64,000 nucleotides of DNA from Paratinospora sagittata (lineage: Eukaryota; Streptophyta; Magnoliopsida; Ranunculales; Menispermaceae): NCBI GenBank assembly GCA_035771175.1, contig CM069590.1, positions 61,791,997-61,855,996 of the forward strand, in the 5' to 3' direction. Positions 46,642 to 57,300 of this stretch are shown piece by piece. A model generated the notes under the pieces. It saw only the letters and a list, made by a program, of their open reading frames with translations. It had not been told where the DNA came from and did not search any database. Position 1 is the stretch's first letter. Every line of letters starts with the position of its first letter. The position numbers and the translations under genes are program-made.

Positions 46642-48251
46642 TTAAGTTTGTCTGCTGCTGGATTAGTTCTCGATAATTTTACGGGTCTTTGTGGTTTAAA
46701 TTTTTCAAGTTTTATTAGTTTGTTGTTGAATTAGAAGGTAGCCGCTGAAGCTCGGGTTGAATGAACGAAAGTTAGTTTCTGGTCTAAAGATGTATTTGTC
46801 CCCTTTGTGCCTTATGTTTTGTTTTGTTTTGTTTTGCTTTTTTTTTTTTGTTCTTTTCTTTTAAAATTGTTTTTAGTGGTGTTTATTAACTTTGGACGTG
46901 AGTGAGGTCCACAGCAATGGGGAGCAAGAAGTGATTTATATGGGTTTTAGTGTTAAATTGATATCTTAATGGCAAGCGGGAGCGAATCAATTTCTTTGTC
47001 ACCCACGGATGTGATGAGTATCTCCTACTCGAATATATTTCAGTCATAGCACTACATAATATTATTTTATCCTAGTACACAGCCCACTCAACAGTGTCTA
47101 GTACCCTGGAATTATTTGTCTACGCTATTCATCACGCTCGAGTAGGAAATACCCATCACATTTATGGAGTGTGACAAAAAAGTTTTATGTATACAACTCG
47201 TTAAATAATAATTTTTAAATTACATCAGAAGATATTTATAGCTAAATATATAACTCTTAAATCTAAATTCTACTCAAAATTTTAATTAAAATATAACTTT
47301 AAATTAAATAATAATAAAATCTTAATCACACTCAAACTTTGACTCTTCTATGTCCCGCATCAAATCTATAACTAATATAAATAGAAACATCACCTTCAAT
47401 ATTCTGAGTTGCTTTGAATTTATGTGTAGCTATATGATTTGATACCATGAAATGATAAATTATAAATTGGTGAAGTTACTTTTCTCAATATTAGCTTGAA
47501 ATGGGCACTCTTAACAACTTTTTTACAAGAGGAGAGTGTTCCCTTTACCAATAATTTAACAACACGATTATAGTTGTTAATTCTCAATAATGTTGTTATG
47601 AGGGCTTTGACAATTATAGTCCTTAGTCAAATGAATTTCGAAAAGGAAGAATTAATGTAATCTCACCAAAATAACACAAAAAGAGTATTTATATATTAAT
47701 TATGTTTTCACAAATATGGAGCGGGATAAATTGAGATTGGACTAAATATAATTTAAATCTCATATTTAAAAGTGAGATAGGATAAGATAAAAATAATTTC
47801 ACATTACCATTTTATCTCCCTTCTTTTTCTTTTTTCTTTTTTTTATTGTCACAAGTTTGCTGCTCCTTCTTCTTCCTCATTTAAAAAAAAATAAAAAAAA
47901 AATATAAATTTTGCAAAATCACAAAACCAGGTGGTTTTACGATTTCTCAAACTAAGATTTTTTTTAATGTTTTTTAATTTGAATTAAAAAAGATTTAATT
48001 ACTTTTTTATTTTAACCTATCAAATACAATATTATTTTATTTTTAACCTTATCTATCTAATCCTTTAAAAACAATTTTATCTTATTTCACGAGCCTTAAA
48101 AAGTTATATGGAGGTGGAGAATTGGCTGGACCATGCTAGAGCTAGAGGACGGTTCTTTGCCTATGGATTGTCTTCACCAAACTCTAAATTCAGACCCTAG
48201 AAAAAGGAAAGAAATGTTTTTCAAATCACTCACGCTTTCAATACGAGCATT
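46642..48251. other. Intergenic region between dirigent genes 2 and 3
   Basis: AT-rich, no gene seen. Includes the 3' UTR of dirigent 2 and the promoter of dirigent 3. Confidence 0.55.
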
Positions 48252-48259
48252 TATAAAAG
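48252..48259 (+). promoter_or_regulatory. TATA box of dirigent gene 3
   Basis: TATAAAAG, 55 bases before the ATG at 48307. Same core and similar spacing as dirigent 2. Confidence 0.6.
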
Positions 48260-48306
48260 GAGATACCCACTAATCCGACTCGCAGTAGAACAATAAGAAG
48301 AGAAAA

Positions 48307-48870
48307 ATGGGAAAACTCCGTTTCCTTCAACTACTTTCCCTCTTCCTTTGTGCAGCAGCAGCCATTGATGAAGCAACAGATCAGAACCACTGGCACATCA
48401 ACCTCGACGACCTCGGAAAGGAGAAGATAACACAACTGCACTTTTACTTCCACGACACCGTCAGCGGCAAGAACCCAACCGCTATTCAGGTCGCCGCATC
48501 CGTCAGCACCGCCAATTCTCACACCTTATTCGGTGCGATGTTCATGGCCGACGACCCATTAACAGAAGGGCCCGAACCCACGTCTAAGCTTGTGGGGCGA
48601 GCCCAGGGACTCTATGGCTCGGCCGACCAACAAGAATTGGGTTTAATAATGGCCATGAGCTTTGAGTTCACAGATGGGATGTATAATGGTAGCACTCTCA
48701 GCGTTATGGGTCGGAACTATGCATCGCACCCGGTTCGAGAAATGCCGATCGTGGGTGGAACCGGCTTGTTTCGGTTCGCGCGTGGAATTGCGGTGGCACA
48801 CACGTACTGGGTTAATTTTACTAGTGGTGATGCCATTGTGGAGTACAATGTTACTGCAATTCACTATTAA
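48307..48870 (+). CDS. Dirigent protein 3
   Basis: Intronless, 187 residues. The signal peptide is about residues 1-19 (MGKLRFLQLLSLFLCAAAA). The core motifs are LHFYFHDTVSGKNPTAI, MADDPLTEGPEPTSKLVGRAQGLYG, MSFEFTDGMYNGSTLSVMG, REMPIVGGTGLFRFARG and DAIVEYNVTAIHY, then TAA. It is closest to dirigent 2 in signal peptide, promoter spacing and stop position. Sequence between the first two core motifs (VAASVSTANSHTLFGAMF) is the most divergent part of the trio and lies in the region that shapes the substrate pocket in known dirigents, so specificity may differ. Its 3' end faces the TOC gene tail to tail. Confidence 0.93.
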   Translation: MGKLRFLQLLSLFLCAAAAIDEATDQNHWHINLDDLGKEKITQLHFYFHDTVSGKNPTAIQVAASVSTANSHTLFGAMFMADDPLTEGPEPTSKLVGRAQGLYGSADQQELGLIMAMSFEFTDGMYNGSTLSVMGRNYASHPVREMPIVGGTGLFRFARGIAVAHTYWVNFTSGDAIVEYNVTAIHY

Positions 48871-49541
48871 ATTGTTTGCAATTCACTGTTAGATTAGGTT
48901 GAATAACAGTAGATTTGTTTCTGTTCTAAAGATCTTTTTGTGGGCTTTCTGCTTTTCCTTTTCTTTTCTGTTTTTTGTTTACTTTGGACGAGTGTGATTG
49001 AAAGCGATGTTTAATAGTAGAGGGAGGTAGATGTGGTTTATATAATAGGAGGTAGTGAAGCGCGAAGTTCCCGTAGAGAATTGGTGGGCCATTAAAGGGA
49101 AATTGTTCTTTGCCCGAAAGGCAATGCAAGGTAGAACAGAACTATTGAGCTTGTGACAAAAGCTGGGGTTGAATCTATTCTTTTAGGGATTTTGACTGGC
49201 TTTCCTCCGTTTTGAGGAAGGAATCTTACTTCTGTTAGTCACAAAATAAAATATTTAAAAGATTTCTTTAAAATTTTGTTTATTATGATATAGTTTAAAA
49301 AATTAATGCCAATCTTTTTACTTTAAACTACTTTATATCTAATAGGGGTAAGTTGAAGGTTGTTTGGTTCAAGTTGGGTAGGAAAAAAACAATTGGATGT
49401 GGACAATGCTTTATAGTAGCATAGATTCAGATCCAAGTTAATTTGAAAAATGGATGGTAATTATTTGTTTCAAAACTCAATTTTTTCCATTTATATAGGA
49501 TATATGTCTAATAATTTTTTAAATATTTTATGTAGATGAAA

Positions 49542-49686
49542 TGTCAACGCTATTTTTTGACGCTAGCACCTAATTCTTTTCGATGTTTTGATGATACATA
49601 TGTATTATGCAATATCTTAAAATACACACATATTCTTAAAATATTTAAGAGAGGATAGGTGTGCGCGTCAAAAAATAAAATTGACA
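49542..49686. mobile_element. Small MITE with about 31-bp inverted repeats
   Basis: The left arm starts TGTCAACGCTATTTTTTGAC and the inverse of the right arm starts TGTCAATTTTATTTTTTGAC. Both continue to CACCTA with few mismatches. The total is about 145 bp with an AT-rich loop. No clear target duplication was found, so the superfamily is open. Confidence 0.6.
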
Positions 49687-49689
49687 CTT

Positions 49690-49692
<3 letters not shown>

Positions 49693-49739
<47 letters not shown>
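49693..49739. repeat. (AT)n microsatellite
   Basis: About 23 uninterrupted AT units just beyond the right end of the MITE. Confidence 0.98.
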
Positions 49740-49740
<1 letters not shown>

Positions 49741-50442
49741 CATTATTCTTCTTTAAAATATAAGGTTGAATCAAATGAACTTTACAATATAAACATGAAA
49801 AGATATGCAACATTTGATTACCAAGTTACATAATATCATGAAAAGAATTCAAAACATCCATATATACATGTAAAATACAAACTTTATTCTTCTAGAAATC
49901 TGATGCCCAATTTTTTTGACCCTTGTTCAGATTTGACTTGATTTTAAAAAAAGATATAAATTCTTAATCCATGGTTGATTTGAACTTGAGAAAGTTTTTT
50001 CCCTACACATTTCAAAAGCAAGCCGAACAAAATGACAAGTTTTGGCATCTAAGAAAACAAAATACAGAAACGTTCATTACCAAAAAGGCACCTTTGTAAA
50101 TAAAGAAGGAAATATGAAAAAAAAAAATCGATTTATTTCTTAAACGAAGAAAGTTACAAATCTCAACTTTATTACTTTCTGCTTTCAAAAAAAATTAAAA
50201 ATTATTACTTTCTCAAATTGTTACAATTAAAGAGTCTAGGCAAAGTCACTCTTTTAAGTCTTTTTTGTGAAAAATAAGATAAGAATCCTTCACTAAATTT
50301 ATGTAAATATTATGTCAGGTGCGGGGGCGGAGCTACTTTCACAGTTGTCACGAGGCCCATTGGATATATGTATATATCTATAGGCTATATAGCCGAGGTA
50401 TTACAGCTAAAGATACATGCATATAAACATAGAGCCCAGATG

Positions 50443-50444
<2 letters not shown>

Positions 50445-50473
<29 letters not shown>
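50445..50473. repeat. (CT)n microsatellite
   Basis: About 14 TC/CT units followed by a short TA run; a second TA run lies at about 50520-50537. Confidence 0.97.
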
Positions 50474-50480
<7 letters not shown>

Positions 50481-53302
50481 AATATATGATGAGGCTGGAG
50501 CCATTAGCTGGAGCCAACTTTATATATATATATATATCTCTTTTTCTATATTTAACTCTTTCTATCTCCACGTTTATTTAAGTGATTCGTTGGATGATTT
50601 GTTGACATACATTTTTAAATAGTTAAATTGTCTTGAATGTGTGATACAAGGTACTATTGTGTAATTTGAGACAATTCAATTATTCTCACTTACAATGTAA
50701 AAGATGTAAATCAAAAAATTATATTCTTGTACCATTACCCTTTACAATGACGACTTAGAAAAAGCATAGGAGTTAAACATTATTGTTCATAAGACAAGTA
50801 TATTAAATATTAGCTTATCAAATATATAAAAAGTTATTAATAATATTAATTTATTAAAAATTAACACCAAAAACTCAATCTTCTGAATTAACCGTTCAAA
50901 TGTCGATTTACAGTATTAAAAATAAAATTGTCAAATAATTTTTAAAAAATTTAATTGAACCTTTTAACTGAACTCAAAATAACTATACATGTTATCACTT
51001 AAATATTAATTTTATCACTTAAATATTAGTAATTTACATATTTGTAAAAGTTATAAGTTATAAATTCTACATATTTGAATTATTTACATATTTGAATTAT
51101 TTACAATAAATAATTCAATTGATAAGTTATAAATTTTTATAATTATATTAAAATAATATTAATAATCTAATTGAAAAAGTTATAACGCATAACTATACAT
51201 ATTTATTTTTAAATATTAATAATTTATATATCTTAATTAATAAAATCATTGAGATTTTTTTATAAAAAAAACTTTTTAACCCACCCTAAAAAAAAAAAAT
51301 TCTGGCTGGCTACGCCCTGGTTGGGTGAAAACTCAAGCTTTACTTCATCATGTGAAGCACACAGTCGAACTTCCCACCCCTTCAAATATATGAAATTTTC
51401 TTTGTTAAGTCTATTAAAATGAATCTCAGAGATCTAAACTCAAATATAATGACCTAAAAGTTTTTATTTTTTACCAGTTCGAGGAAGTTATAATACTCAT
51501 TATTTTAAAACATAACAAACATTTAAAAAAAAATTCATGATCCTAATAATACAAACCCTAACTGTAAGAATTAATCAAAAATATATATTAGACGGAACGT
51601 ACGGAGGATCAGAATGGTTACGCTGGGAGTGCCCTTATTGTCGTAACGAAGGTTGGGGCGAACACCCATCTCGCATAGCATTGCGAGTTTGGACCACTCA
51701 TCATATCCCGTTAACCCTGAAGGATCGAGATTTTTAGTTGTGTCAGCCACACCTTTTATTAACCGACTTTAACGTCTGACTTTACATGCGACCGATGTGG
51801 GAGTATAATGACTCTTCCCATATTGCTGTTTGCTACACCTCTTAAAGCTTTTTAAACAACTCATTCTTTATGGAGGCTAAGTGCTTTAGAAATCGCTTAT
51901 GCAAGACCATGGCAGCTTCATTGGTGGATTTTGAGAGCAGTGTGGCCTCCCAAGACAGCCCAGCTTCATTCACAAGCCCCTATGATTCTAATCCTATTGC
52001 TTGCCTTATAGACAGATGGTTAGTGATTTGGCAGAGCCGCTCTACCACAAAAGAAAAAAGAACACCTCAATGTTGCTTGAAGGGAACACCACCTGCAATC
52101 AATTGGTGGTGTACAATATCCAGTTTATAGGAAGAATAATTTCTCTCCAAAAATTTATCTTATTAGGAAAGAACACACAACCAATGCAAGGTTTGGAGAA
52201 GAAATTATCAAGGAAAGAATAAGTCAATCTGTTCATGATTGAGAATCGAAATGAATTCAGTAAAGGATTGAATTGCAACTGCATTTAAGTAACTTATATT
52301 TTCCTTTCAGCTGCACTGAATTGCAACAAAAATTCGAAGTTTCTTTTACAACTACTCATACGCATGAAAATATAGGTACCTGGCATACATGCTTTAAATG
52401 AGATAACATTAGATATGATATGATCAATCCCATTTATGTCATCCTGAACCTTGTGTCATTTAGAATTATATCTGAATGTTCAATAATTCTGACAGGGAAA
52501 AGGCAAAATTTGTTCTTGGATTAGAAAGCCATCCATGTTGATACGTGGAATATATATACCCAACAAATAAGAACTAATGTGTCTGGCAGTAACTATCAAA
52601 ACAGAGACCAGGATGTGGGGAAGGAACAAAAACCACAATTCAGGCTGAAAGACATGAGCATAAGGTAGTGAGAACCTTCAAAACGCTGCAAATGAAATGA
52701 TAAAGGATGGTCAAAAACCCCAATGAAGTTGTCCAATAATAGTATCCTTCAGTTGAACCAGATTGTGTTAATGAGATCAAAATCAACAACTCTCAACACC
52801 ACGCAACAATAAAATTACATTTGAATCAAATCCAAAGAGGAATGAAATGAACAAAAGAAAGTACTCGAGTCATTTACAACAGACATGCTTCCATATTGTT
52901 CAGCAACTTTAGGAATATTATTAACTCCTAACCAAAAACTGGAAGTCCTGCAAAGATGGTGGCAGGGCGTTGCAAAAACAAATGTTCAAATAACTGAAAA
53001 CTATAAGAGAACAGGATTTTAAAATGCACCAAGCAATTGAACTTCTGCTTCACTAATTTCGGACGAACTAGACTGAACATGGTGTAATACTCAGTTCCAA
53101 GATAAACTCAGGTAAAATAAAATCACCAAATGAAAAATACCTAAAGAAACAACTACATTGCATTAAGTGAAGATGCCATTTGGATGTGAAGAAAGAAAAG
53201 TAGTAGCTTAGTTTCACTCACACAGGATATAAGCTCTGATTAACTGGTCACTGTAAAGACAATTTTCTAAAGCCGCAAAGCCACTAAACTCATAAATTGT
53301 GT

Positions 53303-56300
53303 TCATTCTCCATACAGCATTTGTTGATAATGACCAAGTGCCTTTTTGAATAGGGGTACCAAACCAATCAAAGCTATTTGAAGCTGTTCTGAGCTATTCA
53401 ACCGGATACTGACTTGCCCAGCACCTCTATTGTTCAAATTGGCGCGACCTATCATAGTCGTGGTCCGTCCTATTGGAAACTGGGTCTGCACATTGCACCC
53501 AACTGCAAGATCTCCATGCCAGTCCATAATAGAGAGTCCGAGAGTTGATAGAGCACGACCAAGAGGATAATCCTTATCTCTTAAGGTGGCCTCCAAACTA
53601 CCACCATAAGCCACATCGCCACGACCGGTCATGGCACCACCAGTCAAAACTAATCTGAACCTTTTGTTAACAGTCAATCTGTCCTCAAGCTTCACACCAG
53701 CTGACAAAGCATCACCAAGAAAAGTAACTGAAAGACCAGCAGCTGTCTTATTGCGTCTAAGATTACAAAATCTTGTCTCACTACGTAGTGTGTATGCCAT
53801 GTCCTTCCCAACTGTCTGCATGTCAAAACCTAATGAAGTCGCTTTCCCTTCTCCATGCCTTATTGAACTGGCCAACTCCATTTGGGCATTGGACTCCTTT
53901 TTATCCTTTGTAACCTGACCAGAGAAAGATACAGGTATCTTCTCTTTAACCACAAATAATCTCTCAACATTTATACCCTCATAGCCAACATCGTGATCCC
54001 AACCATGAGTTTCAAGAACAGGCCTTACAAGCCACTGGTTGGAAGAATCCAAGAACCGGTAACGGTGGGTGGGATTATCAGAATCGAAAGAAGTAGGTAA
54101 TGCAAAATCAGGCATTGCAACAGGAACAGATGCTGAGCCACTACTTTCTTCCTCTACATTCTCATTGTAGTCATTAGGCGAATCCTTAGCTGCAGCACCC
54201 AGCTTCTTCAGTAGTTTCCGCCGCTTTTTCTCCTCTTTCAGCTGATTTTTCATAAACAGCTTTTCACGGTAGTCAAGTTCCTCAAAATATGCCTTCTTCT
54301 GAGCTTTACTCAGCTTTGCCAGCTGTGTTTTTGTCAGACGCTTAAACGGGGGTAATTCATCATAGTCTAACTCATCATCAGAGCCAGATGAGTCATCTGA
54401 ATCTTCATTGGAATCATCATCGTCGCCAAACTGCTCCTCTGGCAGCTTTAGCTGAGGCCTCGATTGCAGAAGAGAAGACAACAGTAACGGCAATGGAGGT
54501 ACTCTGGGACGATTTGCAAAAGGTTTTCCGGGTGGACTGTCTTGCAACTTCAAAAGTGTGTTTGCTTCAGCCAGAATTTTTGATGCAAATGATAGTAGCA
54601 ATAAATGAGGCTTCCAAACTTGGCCATTTGGCAAAACCCTCTGCCCAGCCCGGTTTGTTCTACAAGCAGAGTGATTCTCCACCAGCGACACGGGATTCAT
54701 CAGCCGCATGTCTCCTGCAGCCTGTCGAATTGCTTGCTGTACCACATGAGATCGCTGAGTGACAAACATCTCATAGCTTGAGGCAGTACCGTTTGGACCA
54801 TCAGGTGGAGCAGAAGCAGCATGTGTCAAAACCACAATTGCATTAAACCAAATAGATGGTCCAAATATTTCAGTAATTGTACGCAGCAATGGCATATCAC
54901 CGAAGTCCCTGCTTTGCATATCCAATCTATCTAGATACAAAACAATATCAGGGGGAGTCTTCTTGATGAATCGCTTAACAGAATGGAGGATCTTTTCATT
55001 CTGGCGCTGGTCTGACCAGCAGGGTAAAAGGCCCGGTGTATCAATCACCCGTACTTTAATCCCTTGAACCATTCCCACCACATCCTGGACCTTCTTTGTA
55101 CCCATCTGGAATGCATCAGTGCTAAACTTAATCTCATCAAATATCGAATTGATAGTTGCACTTTTTCCAACTCCTGTCTTTCCAAGAACCATGATCGTAC
55201 AAGAAAAATCAAGGGGTTCCAGCCCAGCAGCCTCTAGCTGCTCGGCCATGGCACTAGCTCTGTCAAAGCTAAATGCACCAACACGGCCAGTGTTTCTTCC
55301 TCGCAGCTGCTCAGCTAGTCCAAGCCTGTAAAGGACCTGAGCTACAACAACATTATGGGGAGTCTGACCAAGCCTGTGAGCAAGTCGTAAGAATTTCACC
55401 CGAATCATCTGGAGCTTTTCGCGGGTTTCATCATTTTCCTCGGCATCCCCATTCAGGGGGTCTTCAACAATATGTGCTTGTCGCTGTGGCGCCCCTCCAT
55501 TGGCTCGAGGCTGCTGCACTGCACGAGGAGCAGGTTCCAACAATGAAGCAGCACCTCCAAGACCAGCAGGGGCACGAGGAGGAGGTTGAGCAGTATCTGC
55601 AACAGTCCGAATTTCTGATTCTCTAATAGACCTTGGCTCGCCTGATTCTTCGGTTAAAGTAGGAGGAGGATGAAGGCCCTCTTCTGCATTCTCATCTTCA
55701 GTTTCCTGTTCTCCAGGCGCCTGCACAACAGCAAGGTCCTCTAAACTTTCATCTGTGTTGCCATTGGTGTGATGAGCATCAGATATCTGACTAACCTTCG
55801 CTGCCTCTTCAGCTACATCAGCCTTAGCACTCTCATCACTTTTGGTAGACAAAGGTTCCACAAGAGGACTTTTTCTTTCCAAATCTTCCGTCTCACTATC
55901 CACAGAAGCACCTGAAACAATAACATCATTTGCAACCTCTGGAGTCTCCATCTCTTCAAGGATAGAAGCATCCACACTAGTCGTATCCTCTTTCCCTTCA
56001 GAGATATGATTATCCAGGCACTCTGATTGTCCATTAGAAACATTTCCTTCTGAAAGGTTTACCTTAGCTGAATCAACCTCATCAACCTCCACAGTATTCG
56101 AGCAAACAGAAGGCTTCTCTTCAAATTTCACCTTATCCAAAACGCCATTTTCAGGCTTTTCATGAATAGTACCGTCAAAACTCCCAATGGTCACTTCTTC
56201 TCCATCAGTCAAAGCTTTTGGTTCTCCATCCACGCTCGCAGAGAAAAGTTTACTAGCATCACTATCCCCATTTCGAACCAGACTACCATTAGATTCCACT

Positions 56301-56818
56301 GGCACCGATTCCTTCACATTATCGTCATCGTCAACCACTCCATCCATAACCTTATTCTCATTTTCAAGTTCTGCATCTACCAATGTCTCCACCTTTTCTT
56401 CAACAGCAATTGGTTGTTCTTGTTCCATACCACAATTCTGATCTTCACCAGGACCATCATTCTCAGAAGCTTCTTCAAACTTATCTCCCTCAGTAACTTC
56501 ATCAGAACTTCGATTAGCTACCAAAGGATCAGAATTTCCAGGATTCGCCCCATTTACACCTCCATTAGCAATATCTTCCTCAGAATCAGGCTTTTCGCGA
56601 TGTTCTTCCGGATGATGCATCATCTCTTCTTGATTAGCATCCGCCATGGCTTCCTCAAAAACATCATCCCCTTCAGAACCCTTTGATTCGTGAAACACAT
56701 GTACAACCTTATCCGGTATTTCCAACACAGAAACCCCAGCATCCGCCGTCTTCGTTTCTTCCTCGGAAAGACGCCTATCGACGCCCTCGGCACCGTGTTC
56801 CATCAATATTTTCACCAC
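53303..56818 (-). CDS. TOC132: TOC132/TOC120-type chloroplast preprotein import receptor
   Basis: Single uninterrupted frame of 1171 residues. Residues 1 to about 470 are the acidic, disordered A-domain (rich in Glu, Asp and Ser). The GTPase (G) domain follows: P-loop GKTGVGKS at 546-553, DTPG at 593-596 and the VVLTHAAS segment. The remainder is the membrane-anchoring M-domain, ending YQQMLYGE, preceded by an acidic stretch (DDDDSNEDSDDSSGSDDE) and a Lys-rich helix. Length fits Arabidopsis TOC132 (about 1.2 kb of residues) and TOC120 rather than TOC159 (about 1500). It sits in the outer envelope and recognises transit peptides, mainly of non-photosynthetic preproteins in the TOC132/120 subclass. 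A second Met at codon 6 (MEHGAEG) is an alternative start. It is divergent from the APE2 gene. Confidence 0.96.
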   Translation of the reverse strand: MVKILMEHGAEGVDRRLSEEETKTADAGVSVLEIPDKVVHVFHESKGSEGDDVFEEAMADANQEEMMHHPEEHREKPDSEEDIANGGVNGANPGNSDPLVANRSSDEVTEGDKFEEASENDGPGEDQNCGMEQEQPIAVEEKVETLVDAELENENKVMDGVVDDDDNVKESVPVESNGSLVRNGDSDASKLFSASVDGEPKALTDGEEVTIGSFDGTIHEKPENGVLDKVKFEEKPSVCSNTVEVDEVDSAKVNLSEGNVSNGQSECLDNHISEGKEDTTSVDASILEEMETPEVANDVIVSGASVDSETEDLERKSPLVEPLSTKSDESAKADVAEEAAKVSQISDAHHTNGNTDESLEDLAVVQAPGEQETEDENAEEGLHPPPTLTEESGEPRSIRESEIRTVADTAQPPPRAPAGLGGAASLLEPAPRAVQQPRANGGAPQRQAHIVEDPLNGDAEENDETREKLQMIRVKFLRLAHRLGQTPHNVVVAQVLYRLGLAEQLRGRNTGRVGAFSFDRASAMAEQLEAAGLEPLDFSCTIMVLGKTGVGKSATINSIFDEIKFSTDAFQMGTKKVQDVVGMVQGIKVRVIDTPGLLPCWSDQRQNEKILHSVKRFIKKTPPDIVLYLDRLDMQSRDFGDMPLLRTITEIFGPSIWFNAIVVLTHAASAPPDGPNGTASSYEMFVTQRSHVVQQAIRQAAGDMRLMNPVSLVENHSACRTNRAGQRVLPNGQVWKPHLLLLSFASKILAEANTLLKLQDSPPGKPFANRPRVPPLPLLLSSLLQSRPQLKLPEEQFGDDDDSNEDSDDSSGSDDELDYDELPPFKRLTKTQLAKLSKAQKKAYFEELDYREKLFMKNQLKEEKKRRKLLKKLGAAAKDSPNDYNENVEEESSGSASVPVAMPDFALPTSFDSDNPTHRYRFLDSSNQWLVRPVLETHGWDHDVGYEGINVERLFVVKEKIPVSFSGQVTKDKKESNAQMELASSIRHGEGKATSLGFDMQTVGKDMAYTLRSETRFCNLRRNKTAAGLSVTFLGDALSAGVKLEDRLTVNKRFRLVLTGGAMTGRGDVAYGGSLEATLRDKDYPLGRALSTLGLSIMDWHGDLAVGCNVQTQFPIGRTTTMIGRANLNNRGAGQVSIRLNSSEQLQIALIGLVPLFKKALGHYQQMLYGE

Positions 56819-57300
56819 TCCCCAATTTCAAGCTTCAAAACCCTAGAACCACCTGGACCAGAACAATCTTAAAAACCAAAAATCGATACAACTTCCATAA
56901 AAGAAAAACCTCACCTACCATTCAAACAACAAACACTAATCGAGAACCACCGGTGAAACAAAGATGAAGGTTAGAATTCCCAGAGCCAAAATATCTACAT
57001 AAACCCTACGAAATCGACCAAGAAATATGATAAAAAAAAAAACGGAAACAAAAACTGGGCTTTCAAAATCAAGAAGAGTAGTTAGAGATCCGAATGTAAA
57101 AATGATTATATTACAAAATCAAAGACCCAAAAATGAGTAATAGAAAGAGCAGTAACGAGAAAGAGAGAAGAAGAAGAAGGAAGAAGGAGAAGAAGCTAAC
57201 CTTCTGATAGCGTGAGGGAGAGACGAATAGAGAGGCCTTGTCGTGTTGCCGGATGGCTGTTTCGTTCCTCTTCGTTGCCTTCTTCCCACGTATTTATCTG
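56819..57300 (-). other. 5' UTR and leader intron of the TOC gene
   Basis: On the minus strand, CTATCAGAAG followed by gttagctt (about 57202) looks like a donor site. A candidate acceptor (ctggtccag, about 56853) lies some 35 nt before the start codon. A leader intron of about 350 nt is therefore likely. The upstream exon is purine/pyrimidine-biased (gaagaagaag on the plus strand). Confidence 0.5.

Larger units (their letters stand above)
48871..53302. other. Intergenic region between dirigent 3 and TOC gene
   Basis: 4.4 kb, convergent genes on both sides. It contains a candidate MITE, two microsatellites and a more GC-rich island near 51590-51840, listed separately. I see no exon. The last part, up to 53302, should include the TOC 3' UTR. 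Confidence 0.55.

Noticed and set aside
51590..51730. 5S rRNA or Cassandra-type TRIM
   Set aside because: Only 'gatgggtg' matches 5S rRNA on the minus strand; the conserved A box, intermediate element and C box are not there.
51537..52222. Small open frames near 51.5-52.2 kb as possible genes
   Set aside because: No known domain and no consistent splice structure; kept only as an odd-composition finding.
56162..56686. 174-residue open frame on the plus strand within the TOC gene
   Set aside because: It is the antisense shadow of the acidic A-domain (Glu/Asp codons read as Phe/Ser/Ile); no motif and the TOC frame is certain.
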